A DNA stretch of 47,061 nt from Lachnospiraceae bacterium. GTDB lineage: Bacteria; Bacillota; Clostridia; Lachnospirales; Lachnospiraceae. Each line of letters begins with the position of its first letter. The stretch's first letter is position 1. The notes below the pieces were generated by a model, which worked only from the letters and a program-made list of their open reading frames with translations, made no database searches and was not told where the DNA came from. The position numbers and the translations under genes were made by a program. The stretch is taken from positions 1-47,061 of the forward strand of contig JAFUAB010000014.1 of assembly GCA_017460885.1 (NCBI GenBank), in the 5' to 3' direction. This document shows, in pieces, positions 27,492 through 35,974 of the stretch.

Positions 27492-28873
27492 GTAGTTTTT
27501 CTTTTGAAAAAAAATATATATACAGATGGGTATGTGAACTGCTTCTGGCGGTCATTGTCACGGTCATGTTTTTTTGGGTATGGTACCGTTTTGCCGAAAA
27601 AAATAATCAGACCGGACATCTGCTCGGATATGGCAATCTGCTGATGTCGGCAGGAATATACTTTGCACTCTACATTATCATAGGCAGACCTCTCAAGGCA
27701 TTCAGGATCGGAGTCGATCGAAAGGCCAATCTGCTGGCTTCTCAGGTGCTTACACTGTTCAGCGTGGATGCGCTTGAAACCCTGATATCATGTGCGATCA
27801 CCGGTCAGTTCAGGTTTTTCCCGGCTTTTTTATGGAGATATGTTCTGCTCTTTTTTGTGCAGGGTCTGACAGCGTGCCTGCTGATCATACCCATGGTCGA
27901 TCTCTATCGGCATATTTTTCCCGCTCTCCGTATTTTGGAGATACATAAGGATGCCTCAGGACATAAAAGGGAATTTATGAATGACAGACCGGACAAGTAT
28001 CACGTGGCAGAATCCATAAGCAGTGACGAAGGTCTGGATGCCATATTCAAAAGGACCGAAACCGGAGACTTTGATGCAGTCCTTATCAACGATATACCTT
28101 CGGAGATAAAGAATGACATATTGAAGGAGTGCTTTAACCGTGATATCAGAGTGTATTTTACGCCCAAGATATCCGATATCATTGGTAAAAATTCCGAGGA
28201 GATCAATCTGTTTGATACCCCGTTGTATCTGTGCAGAAATAACGGGATCGGGATGGCGCAGCGCGTGATCAAACGAACCTGCGATATCCTTTTTTCGCTT
28301 ATCGGACTTGTTCTGACGAGCCCGATACTGGTTGGAACTGCGATCGCCATCAAGTCCGAGGACGGAGGCCCTGTATTTTTTAAACAGGAGAGAACTACCA
28401 TAGGCGGAAGGACCTTTATGATCATCAAATTCCGTTCTATGATAGTCGATGCGGAAAAAGACGGCAGGCCTCATCCGGCCGGTGACAGAGATCCGCGTAT
28501 CACTAAGGTTGGCAGGGTGATCAGACCTACGCGTATCGATGAACTCCCTCAGTTGATAAATATACTTAAGGGAGAGATGTCCATTGTCGGACCGCGCCCC
28601 GAACGTGTCGAGCATATGCGTAAATATACCGGGGAGATCCCGGAATTTGTTTATCGTCTCAAGGTCAAGGGGGGTCTTACCGGTCCGGCTCAGGTTTTCG
28701 GCAAATACAATACCGATGCGCTTAATAAACTGAAAATGGATCTGGCGTATATAACCAATTACTCGATCCTATTGGATCTACAGATTCTTTTTGAAACAGT
28801 CAAGATACTGGCTCAAAAAGAAAGCACGGAGGGTTTCTCCGAAGAAAAGCAGGAGGAAATGCACGGTGAGTGA
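27476..28873 (+). CDS. polyprenyl glycosylphosphotransferase (initiating sugar transferase)
   Basis: Transfers a sugar 1-phosphate from a UDP-sugar to undecaprenyl phosphate and so starts a repeat unit at the inner face of the membrane. The 465-residue protein has about four or five N-terminal membrane segments (residues about 15-145), a short soluble region and a C-terminal catalytic bacterial sugar transferase domain: re-entrant helix region VIKRTCDILFSLIGLVLTSP (about 262-281), then SEDGGPVFFKQ, FMIIKFRSM, PTRIDELPQLINILKGEMS and IVGPRPER. Substrate is unknown; UDP-6-deoxy-HexNAc sugars made in this cluster are candidates. The start overlaps pseC and the end overlaps capE/fnlA. Confidence 0.92.
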   Translation: MVSQVSSFSFEKKYIYRWVCELLLAVIVTVMFFWVWYRFAEKNNQTGHLLGYGNLLMSAGIYFALYIIIGRPLKAFRIGVDRKANLLASQVLTLFSVDALETLISCAITGQFRFFPAFLWRYVLLFFVQGLTACLLIIPMVDLYRHIFPALRILEIHKDASGHKREFMNDRPDKYHVAESISSDEGLDAIFKRTETGDFDAVLINDIPSEIKNDILKECFNRDIRVYFTPKISDIIGKNSEEINLFDTPLYLCRNNGIGMAQRVIKRTCDILFSLIGLVLTSPILVGTAIAIKSEDGGPVFFKQERTTIGGRTFMIIKFRSMIVDAEKDGRPHPAGDRDPRITKVGRVIRPTRIDELPQLINILKGEMSIVGPRPERVEHMRKYTGEIPEFVYRLKVKGGLTGPAQVFGKYNTDALNKLKMDLAYITNYSILLDLQILFETVKILAQKESTEGFSEEKQEEMHGE

Positions 28874-29909
28874 ATTTAAGGATAAAACGCTTTTGATAAC
28901 AGGGGGAACAGGCAGCTTCGGACACTGTGTTCTGGAGCATTTTCTGACCGGTGATATAGGAGAGATCAGAATTTTTTCCAGGGATGAAAAGAAACAGGAT
29001 GACATGCGTCACGAGCTTCAGGCCCATTATCCCGAATACTACGGCAAGGTCAGATTTTTTATCGGCGATGTTCGCAATATTCAAAGCCTCAGAGACTGTA
29101 TGCCGGGTGTGGATTATATCTTTCACGCTGCCGCTCTCAAGGAGGTTCCCAGCTGTGAGTTTTTTCCGATGGAGGCCGTGCGTACCAACATAGAGGGAAC
29201 CGATAATCTGATCCATGCAGCTATGGAGAACGGAGTTAAAAGGGTAGTATGTCTTTCCACGGACAAGGCTGCATATCCGATCAACGCCATGGGCATCTCC
29301 AAAGCAATGATGGAGCATGTTGTATACGCAAATTCCGAAAGAGCTGCGGACAAGGGAACCATATTAAACTGTACCAGATACGGTAATGTAATGTGCTCCA
29401 GGGGCAGTGTTATTCCTCTTTTTATCGATCAGATCAGGGGAGGGCGTCCCATCACCGTTACCGATCCCAATATGACCAGGTTTATGATGAATCTGGACGA
29501 GGCCGTGGATCTGGTTATGTTTGCATTTATCCATGGTAATCCCGGTGACCTGTTTATTCAGAAGGCCGATGCTTCATCGATCGGTGATCTGGCAGAAGCC
29601 GTTCAGCAGCTTTTTGGCAGGACCGAGGTCAAGGTTATCGGGTCACGGCATGGTGAGAAGCTGTATGAAACCCTGCTTACCCGTGAGGAGCGGCTGCGAT
29701 CCGAGGATATGGGGGATTATTATCGTGTCGCTGCGGATTCCAGGGATCTGAATTACGATAAGTTTTATGTAGAGGGTGAGGTTCACACTGCCGCCGATGA
29801 AGCATATACCAGCCATAATACCGTGCGCCTGGATGTGGAGGGCACAGTGAAAAAGCTGATGACCGCAGCATATGTTCGTGATCTTTTGGAAGGTGAGAAC
29901 CTGCAGTGA
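28866..29909 (+). CDS. fnlA: UDP-GlcNAc 4,6-dehydratase/5-epimerase, CapE/FnlA type
   Basis: An extended SDR enzyme of 347 residues that removes water from UDP-GlcNAc and inverts C5. Features: LLITGGTGSFG NAD site, RIFSRDEKKQDDMR, HAAALKEVPSCEFFPMEA, and STDKAAYPINAMGISK, where Met stands in place of the usual Tyr of YxxxK as in CapE. RYGNVMCSRGSVIPLF and DPNMTRFMM follow. It is the first step toward UDP-L-FucNAc and its product type can also feed PseC. GTG 28866, preceded by CAGGAGGAAAT, is chosen over the longer frame from 28791; it overlaps the previous gene by 8 bases. Confidence 0.9.
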   Translation: MSEFKDKTLLITGGTGSFGHCVLEHFLTGDIGEIRIFSRDEKKQDDMRHELQAHYPEYYGKVRFFIGDVRNIQSLRDCMPGVDYIFHAAALKEVPSCEFFPMEAVRTNIEGTDNLIHAAMENGVKRVVCLSTDKAAYPINAMGISKAMMEHVVYANSERAADKGTILNCTRYGNVMCSRGSVIPLFIDQIRGGRPITVTDPNMTRFMMNLDEAVDLVMFAFIHGNPGDLFIQKADASSIGDLAEAVQQLFGRTEVKVIGSRHGEKLYETLLTREERLRSEDMGDYYRVAADSRDLNYDKFYVEGEVHTAADEAYTSHNTVRLDVEGTVKKLMTAAYVRDLLEGENLQ

Positions 29910-29913
29910 TCTT

Positions 29914-31131
29914 ATGATTGAAAATCGTAAACTGCGTATTCTGGTAGTGACAGAATGCTTTTGGCCGGATATATACGCGATCAATGATATAGTCGAAAAA
30001 ATGGTTCAGCGGGGACATACCGTAACCGTACTTACCGGATTGCCGGATTATACGACTTCCCGGATCCCGCCGGAATATAAGCACGGTCAGAGAAGGCATG
30101 AGACTTATAAGGGCGCTGAAGTTTACAGGGTATCCACTATAGCCAGAAGACACGGACCGATCTGGCGAAGCCTGAGTTATCTGTCTTTTGTGATTTCCGG
30201 ATCTCTGAAAGCTCGCTTTGGAGATTTCAGAGAATTCGATGTGATTTATGTCTGGGAGGTGTCTCCTGTTACAATGGCGGTACCAGCGATCACTCTCAAG
30301 AGGCGTTTCGGCAAGCAATTGTTTCTGTATTGTATGGATATTTGGCCCGAATGCGTAAAGGCCATGAATATAAATGAAGGCACGCCTGCATATGGTATTA
30401 TTCACGCCTGGTCGCGTCGTATATATAATAGATGTGATCATATAGCGGTTTCGTCAAAACCGTTTTTTGAATATCTGACACGGGTAAACGGTGTTCCGCG
30501 CCATAAGATGAGTTATCTGCCTCAGTTTGGAGACGGCAGACTGCTTAATATGGATACCGGCAAAAAAGCCGGTTCGGAAACTACGGATCTTCTTTTTGTC
30601 GGTAATATGGGTAAGGCTCAGAATCTGGATTGCCTGATCAGGTCATTTGCCGTTTTTAAAGGACGCAGTGATGTCAGACTGCATTTGGTCGGTGGCGGAT
30701 CCGAGGCGGATAATATCAGGAGGCTGGCGGAAAAACTGGGACTTAATGATAATGTGATCTTCTATGGTCCCAAGCCTTTTGACGAGACATTAAAGATGTA
30801 TTGTTCCGCAGATGCCTGTGTGCTTACCCTGGATGGGAGCAATCATATAGGCGATACCCTTCCGGGAAAGCTGCAGACCTATATGGCTGCGGGAAAGATG
30901 ATCCTGGCGGCGGCAAACGGAGCGACACGTGAGATCATAGATGAATCCGAATGCGGGATTTGCGTGGCAGCAGGCGACTGTGAAGCGTTGGGTCATGCCA
31001 TGGAAGCCTATGTGAATGATAAGGATTCATTTGCTTCCTGCGGAAGCAGAGCACGGGATTATTTCAGAAAGCATTTTATGGAAGAACAGCATTTCGAAAC
31101 GCTCGAAAACTGTCTGAATGAAATGATCTGA
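29914..31131 (+). CDS. glycosyltransferase family 4, WbuB/FnlD-like
   Basis: A 405-residue GT-B glycosyltransferase. The N-terminal half has LRILVVTECFWPDIYAIND and GHTVTVLTGLPDYTT; the C-terminal half has the donor-site segments LLFVGNMGKAQNLDCLI, NVIFYGPKPFDETLKMY, GDTLPGKLQTYMAAGKMI and GATREIIDESECG. The overall look is that of WbuB-type L-FucNAc transferases, which fits its place between fnlA and fnlB. The acceptor is unknown. ATG 29914 is 4 bases after fnlA stops; AAGGTGAG lies further upstream within fnlA. It acts at the cytoplasmic face of the membrane. Confidence 0.87.
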   Translation: MIENRKLRILVVTECFWPDIYAINDIVEKMVQRGHTVTVLTGLPDYTTSRIPPEYKHGQRRHETYKGAEVYRVSTIARRHGPIWRSLSYLSFVISGSLKARFGDFREFDVIYVWEVSPVTMAVPAITLKRRFGKQLFLYCMDIWPECVKAMNINEGTPAYGIIHAWSRRIYNRCDHIAVSSKPFFEYLTRVNGVPRHKMSYLPQFGDGRLLNMDTGKKAGSETTDLLFVGNMGKAQNLDCLIRSFAVFKGRSDVRLHLVGGGSEADNIRRLAEKLGLNDNVIFYGPKPFDETLKMYCSADACVLTLDGSNHIGDTLPGKLQTYMAAGKMILAAANGATREIIDESECGICVAAGDCEALGHAMEAYVNDKDSFASCGSRARDYFRKHFMEEQHFETLENCLNEMI

Positions 31132-31153
31132 TCCAGGGAAACGGGGTACAGGT

Positions 31154-32359
31154 ATGAATATACTCGTGACAGGGGCAAAGGGGTTCCTGGGGCGAAACCT
31201 CATAGAGAATCTTAAAAATATCAGGGACGGAAAGGACAGAACCCGACCGGAACTGCATATAGATGAAATCTATGAGTTTGATGTCGATTCCGCATCGGAT
31301 GAGCTGAGAGACTTTTGCAGCAGGGCAGATTTCGTTTTTAATCTGGCAGGTGTCAATCGCCCCCAAACGCCGGAAGAATATATGAAGGGTAACTTTGGGT
31401 TTGCATCCGGGCTGCTTGATATGCTTTCCGAATGCGGCAGTTCTGCTCCGGTGATGCTGTCTTCCTCTATTCAGGCAGAGCTGACCGGACGCTTTGCAAA
31501 TTCGGAGTATGGCCGGTCGAAGCTCGAAGGAGAGAAACTGTTTTTTGATTACGGAAGGAAACATGCGGTCAGAACTCTTGTATACAGATTTCCCAATATA
31601 TTCGGGAAATGGTGCAGACCGAATTATAATTCCGTTGTCGCTACGTTCTGTTACAATATCGGTAGGGAACTGGATATACGCATAGATGATCCGGCGACTG
31701 AACTGGAGCTGGTCTATATAGATGATGTGGTCTGCGAGCTGCTGGATGCATTGGAGGGGAAGGAGCACAGAAACGGAGAATACTGTTATGTGCCGGTCAC
31801 ATATCATGCTACCCTTGGAGAGATCGCTGATCTGCTTCGAGAGTTTCATAACCAGCCGGGATCATTGATCATGCCGGATATTCCGGACGGCAGCTTCGCC
31901 AAAAAGCTTTATTCCACCTATTTATCCTATCTCCCTCCCGAAAAGGCAATTTATGATATTCCTATGTCGGAGGATGAGAGAGGTCATTTTACCGAACTGA
32001 TCAAATCCCGCAATGCCGGTCAGATCAGCATCAATATATCCAGACCCGGAGTGGTCAAGGGACAGCATTGGCATAATTCAAAATGGGAGATCTTTATAGT
32101 GGTTTCCGGTCATGGTCTTATACAGGAGCGCAGACTTGGTATCGATCCGTCTACGGGACTGGAGTATCCCGTTCATGAATTTGAGGTATCCGGAGCAAAG
32201 ATACAGGCTGTGCAGATGCTTCCGGGATATACACATAATATCATCAATCTGTCTGAGACAGAGGATCTGGTGACGGTCATGTGGGCAAATGAAATCTTTG
32301 ATGAAGCGCATCCGGAAACCTACAGGGAGATAGTTGACCGGACGCACAGACAGGAGTGA
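31154..32359 (+). CDS. fnlB: UDP-2-acetamido-2,6-dideoxy-hexulose reductase, CapF/FnlB type
   Basis: A two-domain protein of 401 residues. The N-terminal SDR domain has VTGAKGFLGRNLIENL (NADPH site), FVFNLAGVNRPQ and YGRSKLEGEK with the catalytic Tyr/Lys. The C-terminal domain (about 280-401) is a cupin with GQHWHNSKWEIFIVVSGHG, which binds metal and does the C3 epimerisation in CapF; the SDR part then reduces C4. With CapE and CapG this completes UDP-N-acetyl-L-fucosamine. Slightly longer than the 369 residues of the S. aureus protein because of a longer SDR insertion. Start: ATG after ACGGGGTACAGGT. Confidence 0.9.
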   Translation: MNILVTGAKGFLGRNLIENLKNIRDGKDRTRPELHIDEIYEFDVDSASDELRDFCSRADFVFNLAGVNRPQTPEEYMKGNFGFASGLLDMLSECGSSAPVMLSSSIQAELTGRFANSEYGRSKLEGEKLFFDYGRKHAVRTLVYRFPNIFGKWCRPNYNSVVATFCYNIGRELDIRIDDPATELELVYIDDVVCELLDALEGKEHRNGEYCYVPVTYHATLGEIADLLREFHNQPGSLIMPDIPDGSFAKKLYSTYLSYLPPEKAIYDIPMSEDERGHFTELIKSRNAGQISINISRPGVVKGQHWHNSKWEIFIVVSGHGLIQERRLGIDPSTGLEYPVHEFEVSGAKIQAVQMLPGYTHNIINLSETEDLVTVMWANEIFDEAHPETYREIVDRTHRQE

Positions 32360-32373
32360 AGGACGGACACTGT

Positions 32374-33537
32374 ATGAAATTATTGCTTATCAATTCGGTC
32401 TGCGGTTACGGATCCACCGGTCGTTTGTGTGTTGATATAGCGAAGACATATGAGCAGGACGGATATGAGGTAAAAATTGCATACGGCAGAAGTGATAATG
32501 TGCCGGAGGACTGCAGAAAATATGCTGTACGGATTGGCAGCTCCAGGGATGTATATCTGCATATGGCAGGGACGCGGCTTACTGACAGACATGGTCTGTA
32601 TTCTGCCGGGGCTACCCGCAGATTTTTGGAATGGGCTGATGAATTTGATCCCGATCTTTTGTGGCTGCATAATATTCACGGATACTATCTGAATTATGAA
32701 CTGTTATTTGAATGGATCAAAGCCAGACCACAGATGCCGGTAAAATGGACCTTGCATGACTGCTGGGCCTTTACCGGTCACTGCGCATATTATACCTATG
32801 TGGGTTGTGACAGATGGCTGATAAATGATGATCCGAGATTTGGAGATGTAAAGACAGGCGGATGCGGTCACTGCCCTCAGAGAGGTACATATCCCAGGAG
32901 TATCTTTACGGATAACAGTGCCGTGAATTACCTGACAAAAAAGAAAGCCTTTACCGGTGTCGGGAATCTTTCGATCATTACACCTTCAGTATGGCTTAAG
33001 AACCAGGTGAGGCAGAGCTTTTTGGCGGAATATCCGGTTCAGGTGGTGTATAATCGTATAGATACCGCGGTATTCAGACAGAGTATTTCGGATTTCAGAG
33101 CTGTACATGATATCAAAAAGAATGACTATATGATGCTTGGCGTTGCGAATGTATGGGAGAAGCGCAAGGGACTGGATGATCTTATTGAGCTTCACAGAAG
33201 ACTGGTGGCAGAAAGTTACTCAAAACGGGGCTTTTGCATTGTACTGGTCGGACTGAACGACAAACAGCTTAAACAGCTTCCGGATGGTATGATCGGCATC
33301 AAAAGACTGGGGGATCCCAGAGAACTGGCCAGGATCTATACGGCTGCCGACGTTGTGCTGAACCCTACTTATGAAGACAACTACCCCTCCGTTATTCTGG
33401 AGGCGGAGGCGTGCGGGACTCCGGTTATCACATATGATACCGGCGGCTGTGCCGAGGCTGTTCATATATCAGGAAGCAAAGTGATCCCCCGGGGTGTCGA
33501 TAATCTCGAAAAAGAAGTACTTCACAGATTAATATAG
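32374..33537 (+). CDS. glycosyltransferase family 4
   Basis: A 387-residue GT-B transferase. N-terminal INSVCGYGSTGRLCVDIAKT, then LLWLHNIHGYYLNYELLF, WTLHDCWAFTGHC and a cysteine-rich insertion (CDRW, CGHCPQ) typical of WcaC-like enzymes. The donor domain has GVANVWEKRKGLDDLIEL and the E-x7-E type motif NPTYEDNYPSVILEAEACG. The sugar and acceptor cannot be read from sequence. ATG 32374 follows GAAGGAC; a GTG at 32356 is a possible earlier start. The WTLHDCWAFTGHC block makes it clearly different from the GT at 29914. It lies 14 bases after fnlB. Confidence 0.87.
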   Translation: MKLLLINSVCGYGSTGRLCVDIAKTYEQDGYEVKIAYGRSDNVPEDCRKYAVRIGSSRDVYLHMAGTRLTDRHGLYSAGATRRFLEWADEFDPDLLWLHNIHGYYLNYELLFEWIKARPQMPVKWTLHDCWAFTGHCAYYTYVGCDRWLINDDPRFGDVKTGGCGHCPQRGTYPRSIFTDNSAVNYLTKKKAFTGVGNLSIITPSVWLKNQVRQSFLAEYPVQVVYNRIDTAVFRQSISDFRAVHDIKKNDYMMLGVANVWEKRKGLDDLIELHRRLVAESYSKRGFCIVLVGLNDKQLKQLPDGMIGIKRLGDPRELARIYTAADVVLNPTYEDNYPSVILEAEACGTPVITYDTGGCAEAVHISGSKVIPRGVDNLEKEVLHRLI

Positions 33538-33566
33538 TCTGTGAACCGTTCCGTATCGGAGTTAGT

Positions 33567-34115
33567 ATGGAAATTGCAATACGGGCTATTCCCACAACCT
33601 TAAAACTATTATGGTATAAGCTGGTTTACGGACGAAGACTGAACGTGCCTTTCCCCCAATCCTGGGGGAAAGGTACTCATATACATATTGAGGGTCCGGG
33701 GTCACGGCTGACCATAGGAAAGAAAAATGTTACACGCGAAAACGTGGTTATGAGAGTTCAGAACGGGAAGCTTGAGATAGGTGATAAGTGTTTTTTTAAT
33801 TTAAATGTCAGTATTACCTGTCTGGAAAGCATCCGTCTGGGAGCAGGGTGTCAGTTCGGCAATAATGTGGTAATTGTGGATCACGATCATAACTACAAAA
33901 AGGCAGGAGCTGATCCCCTTGTCTCGTCTCCGGTGATCATCGGACAGAACGTATGGATAGGAGCCAATTCAGTGATCCTTAGGGGAGCAGAGATAGGTGA
34001 TGGGGCGGTTATCGCCGCGGGCAGTGTTGTAAAAGGAAAAGTACCATCCGGATGTGTATATTATCAGAAAAGGGAAAGTGTCTGCGCTCCCGTATTGTCC
34101 GAGATCCGAAAATGA
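33567..34115 (+). CDS. hexapeptide-repeat acyltransferase
   Basis: A 182-residue left-handed beta-helix acyltransferase (maltose O-acetyltransferase/WbbJ-like). Hexapeptide turns run from about 40 to 165: IHIEGPGSRLTIGKKN, GAGCQFGNNVVIVDHDH with a candidate catalytic His, then SPVIIGQNVWIGANSVILRG and GDGAVIAAGSVVKGKVPSG. It should acetylate a sugar hydroxyl or amine of the glycan; it is one candidate for finishing the 3-amino-3,6-dideoxyhexose (FdtC role). The segment coding PFPQSWGKG is a perfect 11-bp DNA hairpin (33648-33673), which is unusual inside a gene. Confidence 0.87.
   Translation: MEIAIRAIPTTLKLLWYKLVYGRRLNVPFPQSWGKGTHIHIEGPGSRLTIGKKNVTRENVVMRVQNGKLEIGDKCFFNLNVSITCLESIRLGAGCQFGNNVVIVDHDHNYKKAGADPLVSSPVIIGQNVWIGANSVILRGAEIGDGAVIAAGSVVKGKVPSGCVYYQKRESVCAPVLSEIRK
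33648..33673. repeat. perfect 11-bp hairpin inside a coding region
   Basis: CCTTTCCCCCA (33648-33658) is followed by the loop ATCC and the exact reverse complement TGGGGGAAAGG (33663-33673). The minus-strand loop reads CAGGATTG, similar to the loops of the 21805-21968 array. Confidence 0.7.
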
Positions 34116-34143
34116 ACAGATTCGAATGGTGAAATAAACAAAA

Positions 34144-35115
34144 ATGACTGATCTGAATCCTGATGTCAGCGTATACATGCTGACATATTTTCATGAAAAA
34201 TATATAAGACAGGCCATAGATGCCGTGCTTGCTCAAAAGACACATTACAGTTTTGAGATCGTTATTTCCGATGATCATTCCGAGGACGGAACTGTTGATA
34301 TTCTTCGTGAGTATGAGGCCGGCTATCCTGACATCATACGTATAAACGTCAATGAAACCAATCTGGGTATACCCGGCAACATTTATAAAGCCAGATGTAT
34401 GTGCCGGGGGAGATATGTCGCAGTGTGCTCGGGGGATGATTACTGGATCCGGGACGATAAACTCGAAACCCAGGTATCATTTATGGATGCGCATCCTGAT
34501 TATGCAGCGGTATGCAACCGTGTAGAACTGAGAATGGATGGAGGCGATACCGCTTATGATGTGGTTCCGCACGAAGATTCACGTGTAAACAGGCTTTATA
34601 CCCTGGATGACTATGAGAAATGCCGCCGTGTGGGCTTACATGGCTGCGTGATGCGCAATTTCTTCCTTACGGAGGAAGGCAGGGAATATTTTGGAGAAGC
34701 TTCGCGAATAAGCCGTTATGTTGATGATGCTGTAGATGAACTGTTGCTGCTTATGCGCGGACCTATTTATGTGATGGATTTTGCCTCCGATGCACACAGG
34801 GTTGTCCCATCCGACAGCGAACACAAAAACTATAATTCAAGATATACCAGACTGGAAAAGTTCACTCAGCATATCGAGCTGCTCAATGGCCTTAATGAGA
34901 GATGGGGTGACAGGATAGATTTTTCGTATCACTACGCTGAGCATTATGCTGTGGGCAGACTGGGAATGCTTGTTGACCGTTCACAGAGAGGAGACTACAG
35001 ATCCGTAGTAGAAACTATTCCCCAAAAATTCAAAAGACCATGGTATAAAAGCATATATATCAAGTCCCTGCCGTATATCATCAGGACTGTATTGGGCAGA
35101 TTAAAGAGAAGATGA
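34144..35115 (+). CDS. glycosyltransferase family 2
   Basis: A 323-residue GT-A enzyme. It begins PDVSVYMLTYFHEKYIRQAI, then YSFEIVISDDHSEDGTVDIL with the nucleotide-binding aspartates, NLGIPGNIYKARCMCRGRYV and CSGDDYWIRDDKLETQ with the DxD-like metal site. The C-terminal 150 residues are variable and hold the acceptor site. It probably adds one residue of the repeat unit on the cytoplasmic side. Only a weak ribosome binding site precedes the ATG. The stop overlaps the start of the DUF1796 gene (ATGA), so the two are translationally coupled. Confidence 0.88.
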   Translation: MTDLNPDVSVYMLTYFHEKYIRQAIDAVLAQKTHYSFEIVISDDHSEDGTVDILREYEAGYPDIIRINVNETNLGIPGNIYKARCMCRGRYVAVCSGDDYWIRDDKLETQVSFMDAHPDYAAVCNRVELRMDGGDTAYDVVPHEDSRVNRLYTLDDYEKCRRVGLHGCVMRNFFLTEEGREYFGEASRISRYVDDAVDELLLLMRGPIYVMDFASDAHRVVPSDSEHKNYNSRYTRLEKFTQHIELLNGLNERWGDRIDFSYHYAEHYAVGRLGMLVDRSQRGDYRSVVETIPQKFKRPWYKSIYIKSLPYIIRTVLGRLKRR

Positions 35116-35831
35116 TCTCAGAAAAGAATTATAAGAATTATATATCGCTTGGCTACTTCTGCTCGGTGGCAATGGAACTGGAACGGATCGGCCTGCGCAG
35201 TGCCTCGTATCCGTTTGACTGGCTGGTTACTCCGGAGTTTAGTCATGTTCTGGAGATGATCGAGACAGGTTTTTCGGGTTTTCTGGATAAGGACCGCCTG
35301 TCACTCAAACAGGGAACATCCAAAATATACGTTAATTCGGCTACGGGTTTTTCCTTTGTACATGATTTTGATGATAAACGTTCGCTGTCCGAACAGCTCG
35401 CGTCCGTGGACGATAAATTCCGGCGCAGGATCGACCGCTTTTACAGAGATATAGAGAAGCCTACAATGTTTATCAGATATATTTCCGACGAGACATATCT
35501 GCCGGACGGAAGGTCGGAGGATATTGGCTGGATAGAGGATAACTACGCACATATTCTGGATGTGATCCGATCGTATAATTCCGAAAATGATATTATCTGG
35601 ATAGCGAATTCATCCCTGAGTTCAGAGATTATTCCCGATCTGTACACAGTGGAAAAGGATGAAAACGATACTGTAGCACGCCGGCCTTTGGACAAAAACA
35701 CCGAGCTTTGCAAACTGCTGACAGAGGTGTATTACCCGGAGAGAGAAGTTAATCTGGATATTTACATGCATAAGCAGCGTAAGAAGAAGGGGATTATAAA
35801 CCGGATCTTTAACAGATTCACAGGCAATTGA
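35112..35831 (+). CDS. DUF1796 family protein (putative papain-like)
   Basis: A 239-residue soluble protein opening with YISLGYFCSVAMELERIG and ASYPFDWLVTP, the hallmarks of DUF1796, a family predicted to be related to cysteine peptidases. The Cys in LGYFCS and a later His or Asp (FVHDFDD) are candidates for an active site. Members often occur in surface polysaccharide or glycosylation loci, sometimes attached to glycosyltransferases; the function is unknown. It is the last gene of this cluster and is coupled to the GT2 before it. No terminator is obvious in the 143-base gap that follows, which is AT-rich and holds the promoter of the next gene. Confidence 0.8.
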   Translation: MISEKNYKNYISLGYFCSVAMELERIGLRSASYPFDWLVTPEFSHVLEMIETGFSGFLDKDRLSLKQGTSKIYVNSATGFSFVHDFDDKRSLSEQLASVDDKFRRRIDRFYRDIEKPTMFIRYISDETYLPDGRSEDIGWIEDNYAHILDVIRSYNSENDIIWIANSSLSSEIIPDLYTVEKDENDTVARRPLDKNTELCKLLTEVYYPEREVNLDIYMHKQRKKKGIINRIFNRFTGN

Positions 35832-35882
35832 CATCAAATTTGGTCAAAACGTATAATTTTTCAATTTATTTTGTAAATTCTG

Positions 35883-35910
35883 TTAATCAAGGCGGTCTTG
35901 TATCCGATAA
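35883..35910 (+). promoter_or_regulatory. SigD (sigma-28) like promoter
   Basis: TTAA (35883-35886), a 16-base spacer and TCCGATAA (35903-35910), compared with the flagellar/chemotaxis sigma factor consensus TAAA-N15-GCCGATAA. Transcription would begin near 35917, giving a leader of about 58 bases. Confidence 0.5.
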
Positions 35911-35933
35911 ATAATTTGTAGTATCATATAAGA

Positions 35934-35951
35934 GTACACATGGATGTGTGC
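35934..35951 (+). promoter_or_regulatory. candidate CsrA-binding hairpin in the 35975 leader
   Basis: GTACACA (35934-35940) pairs with TGTGTGC (35945-35951; one G-T pair) and leaves TGGA in the loop. GTACATGGATGT-like bases match the CsrA SELEX consensus RUACARGGAUGU: the local sequence UACACAUGGAUGUG has the full ACA-N-GGAUGU core. It lies 10 bases upstream of the AAGGAGGTG ribosome binding site, where CsrA binding could affect translation. Confidence 0.5.
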
Positions 35952-35974
35952 CAATTTTATAAGGAGGTGATTTT

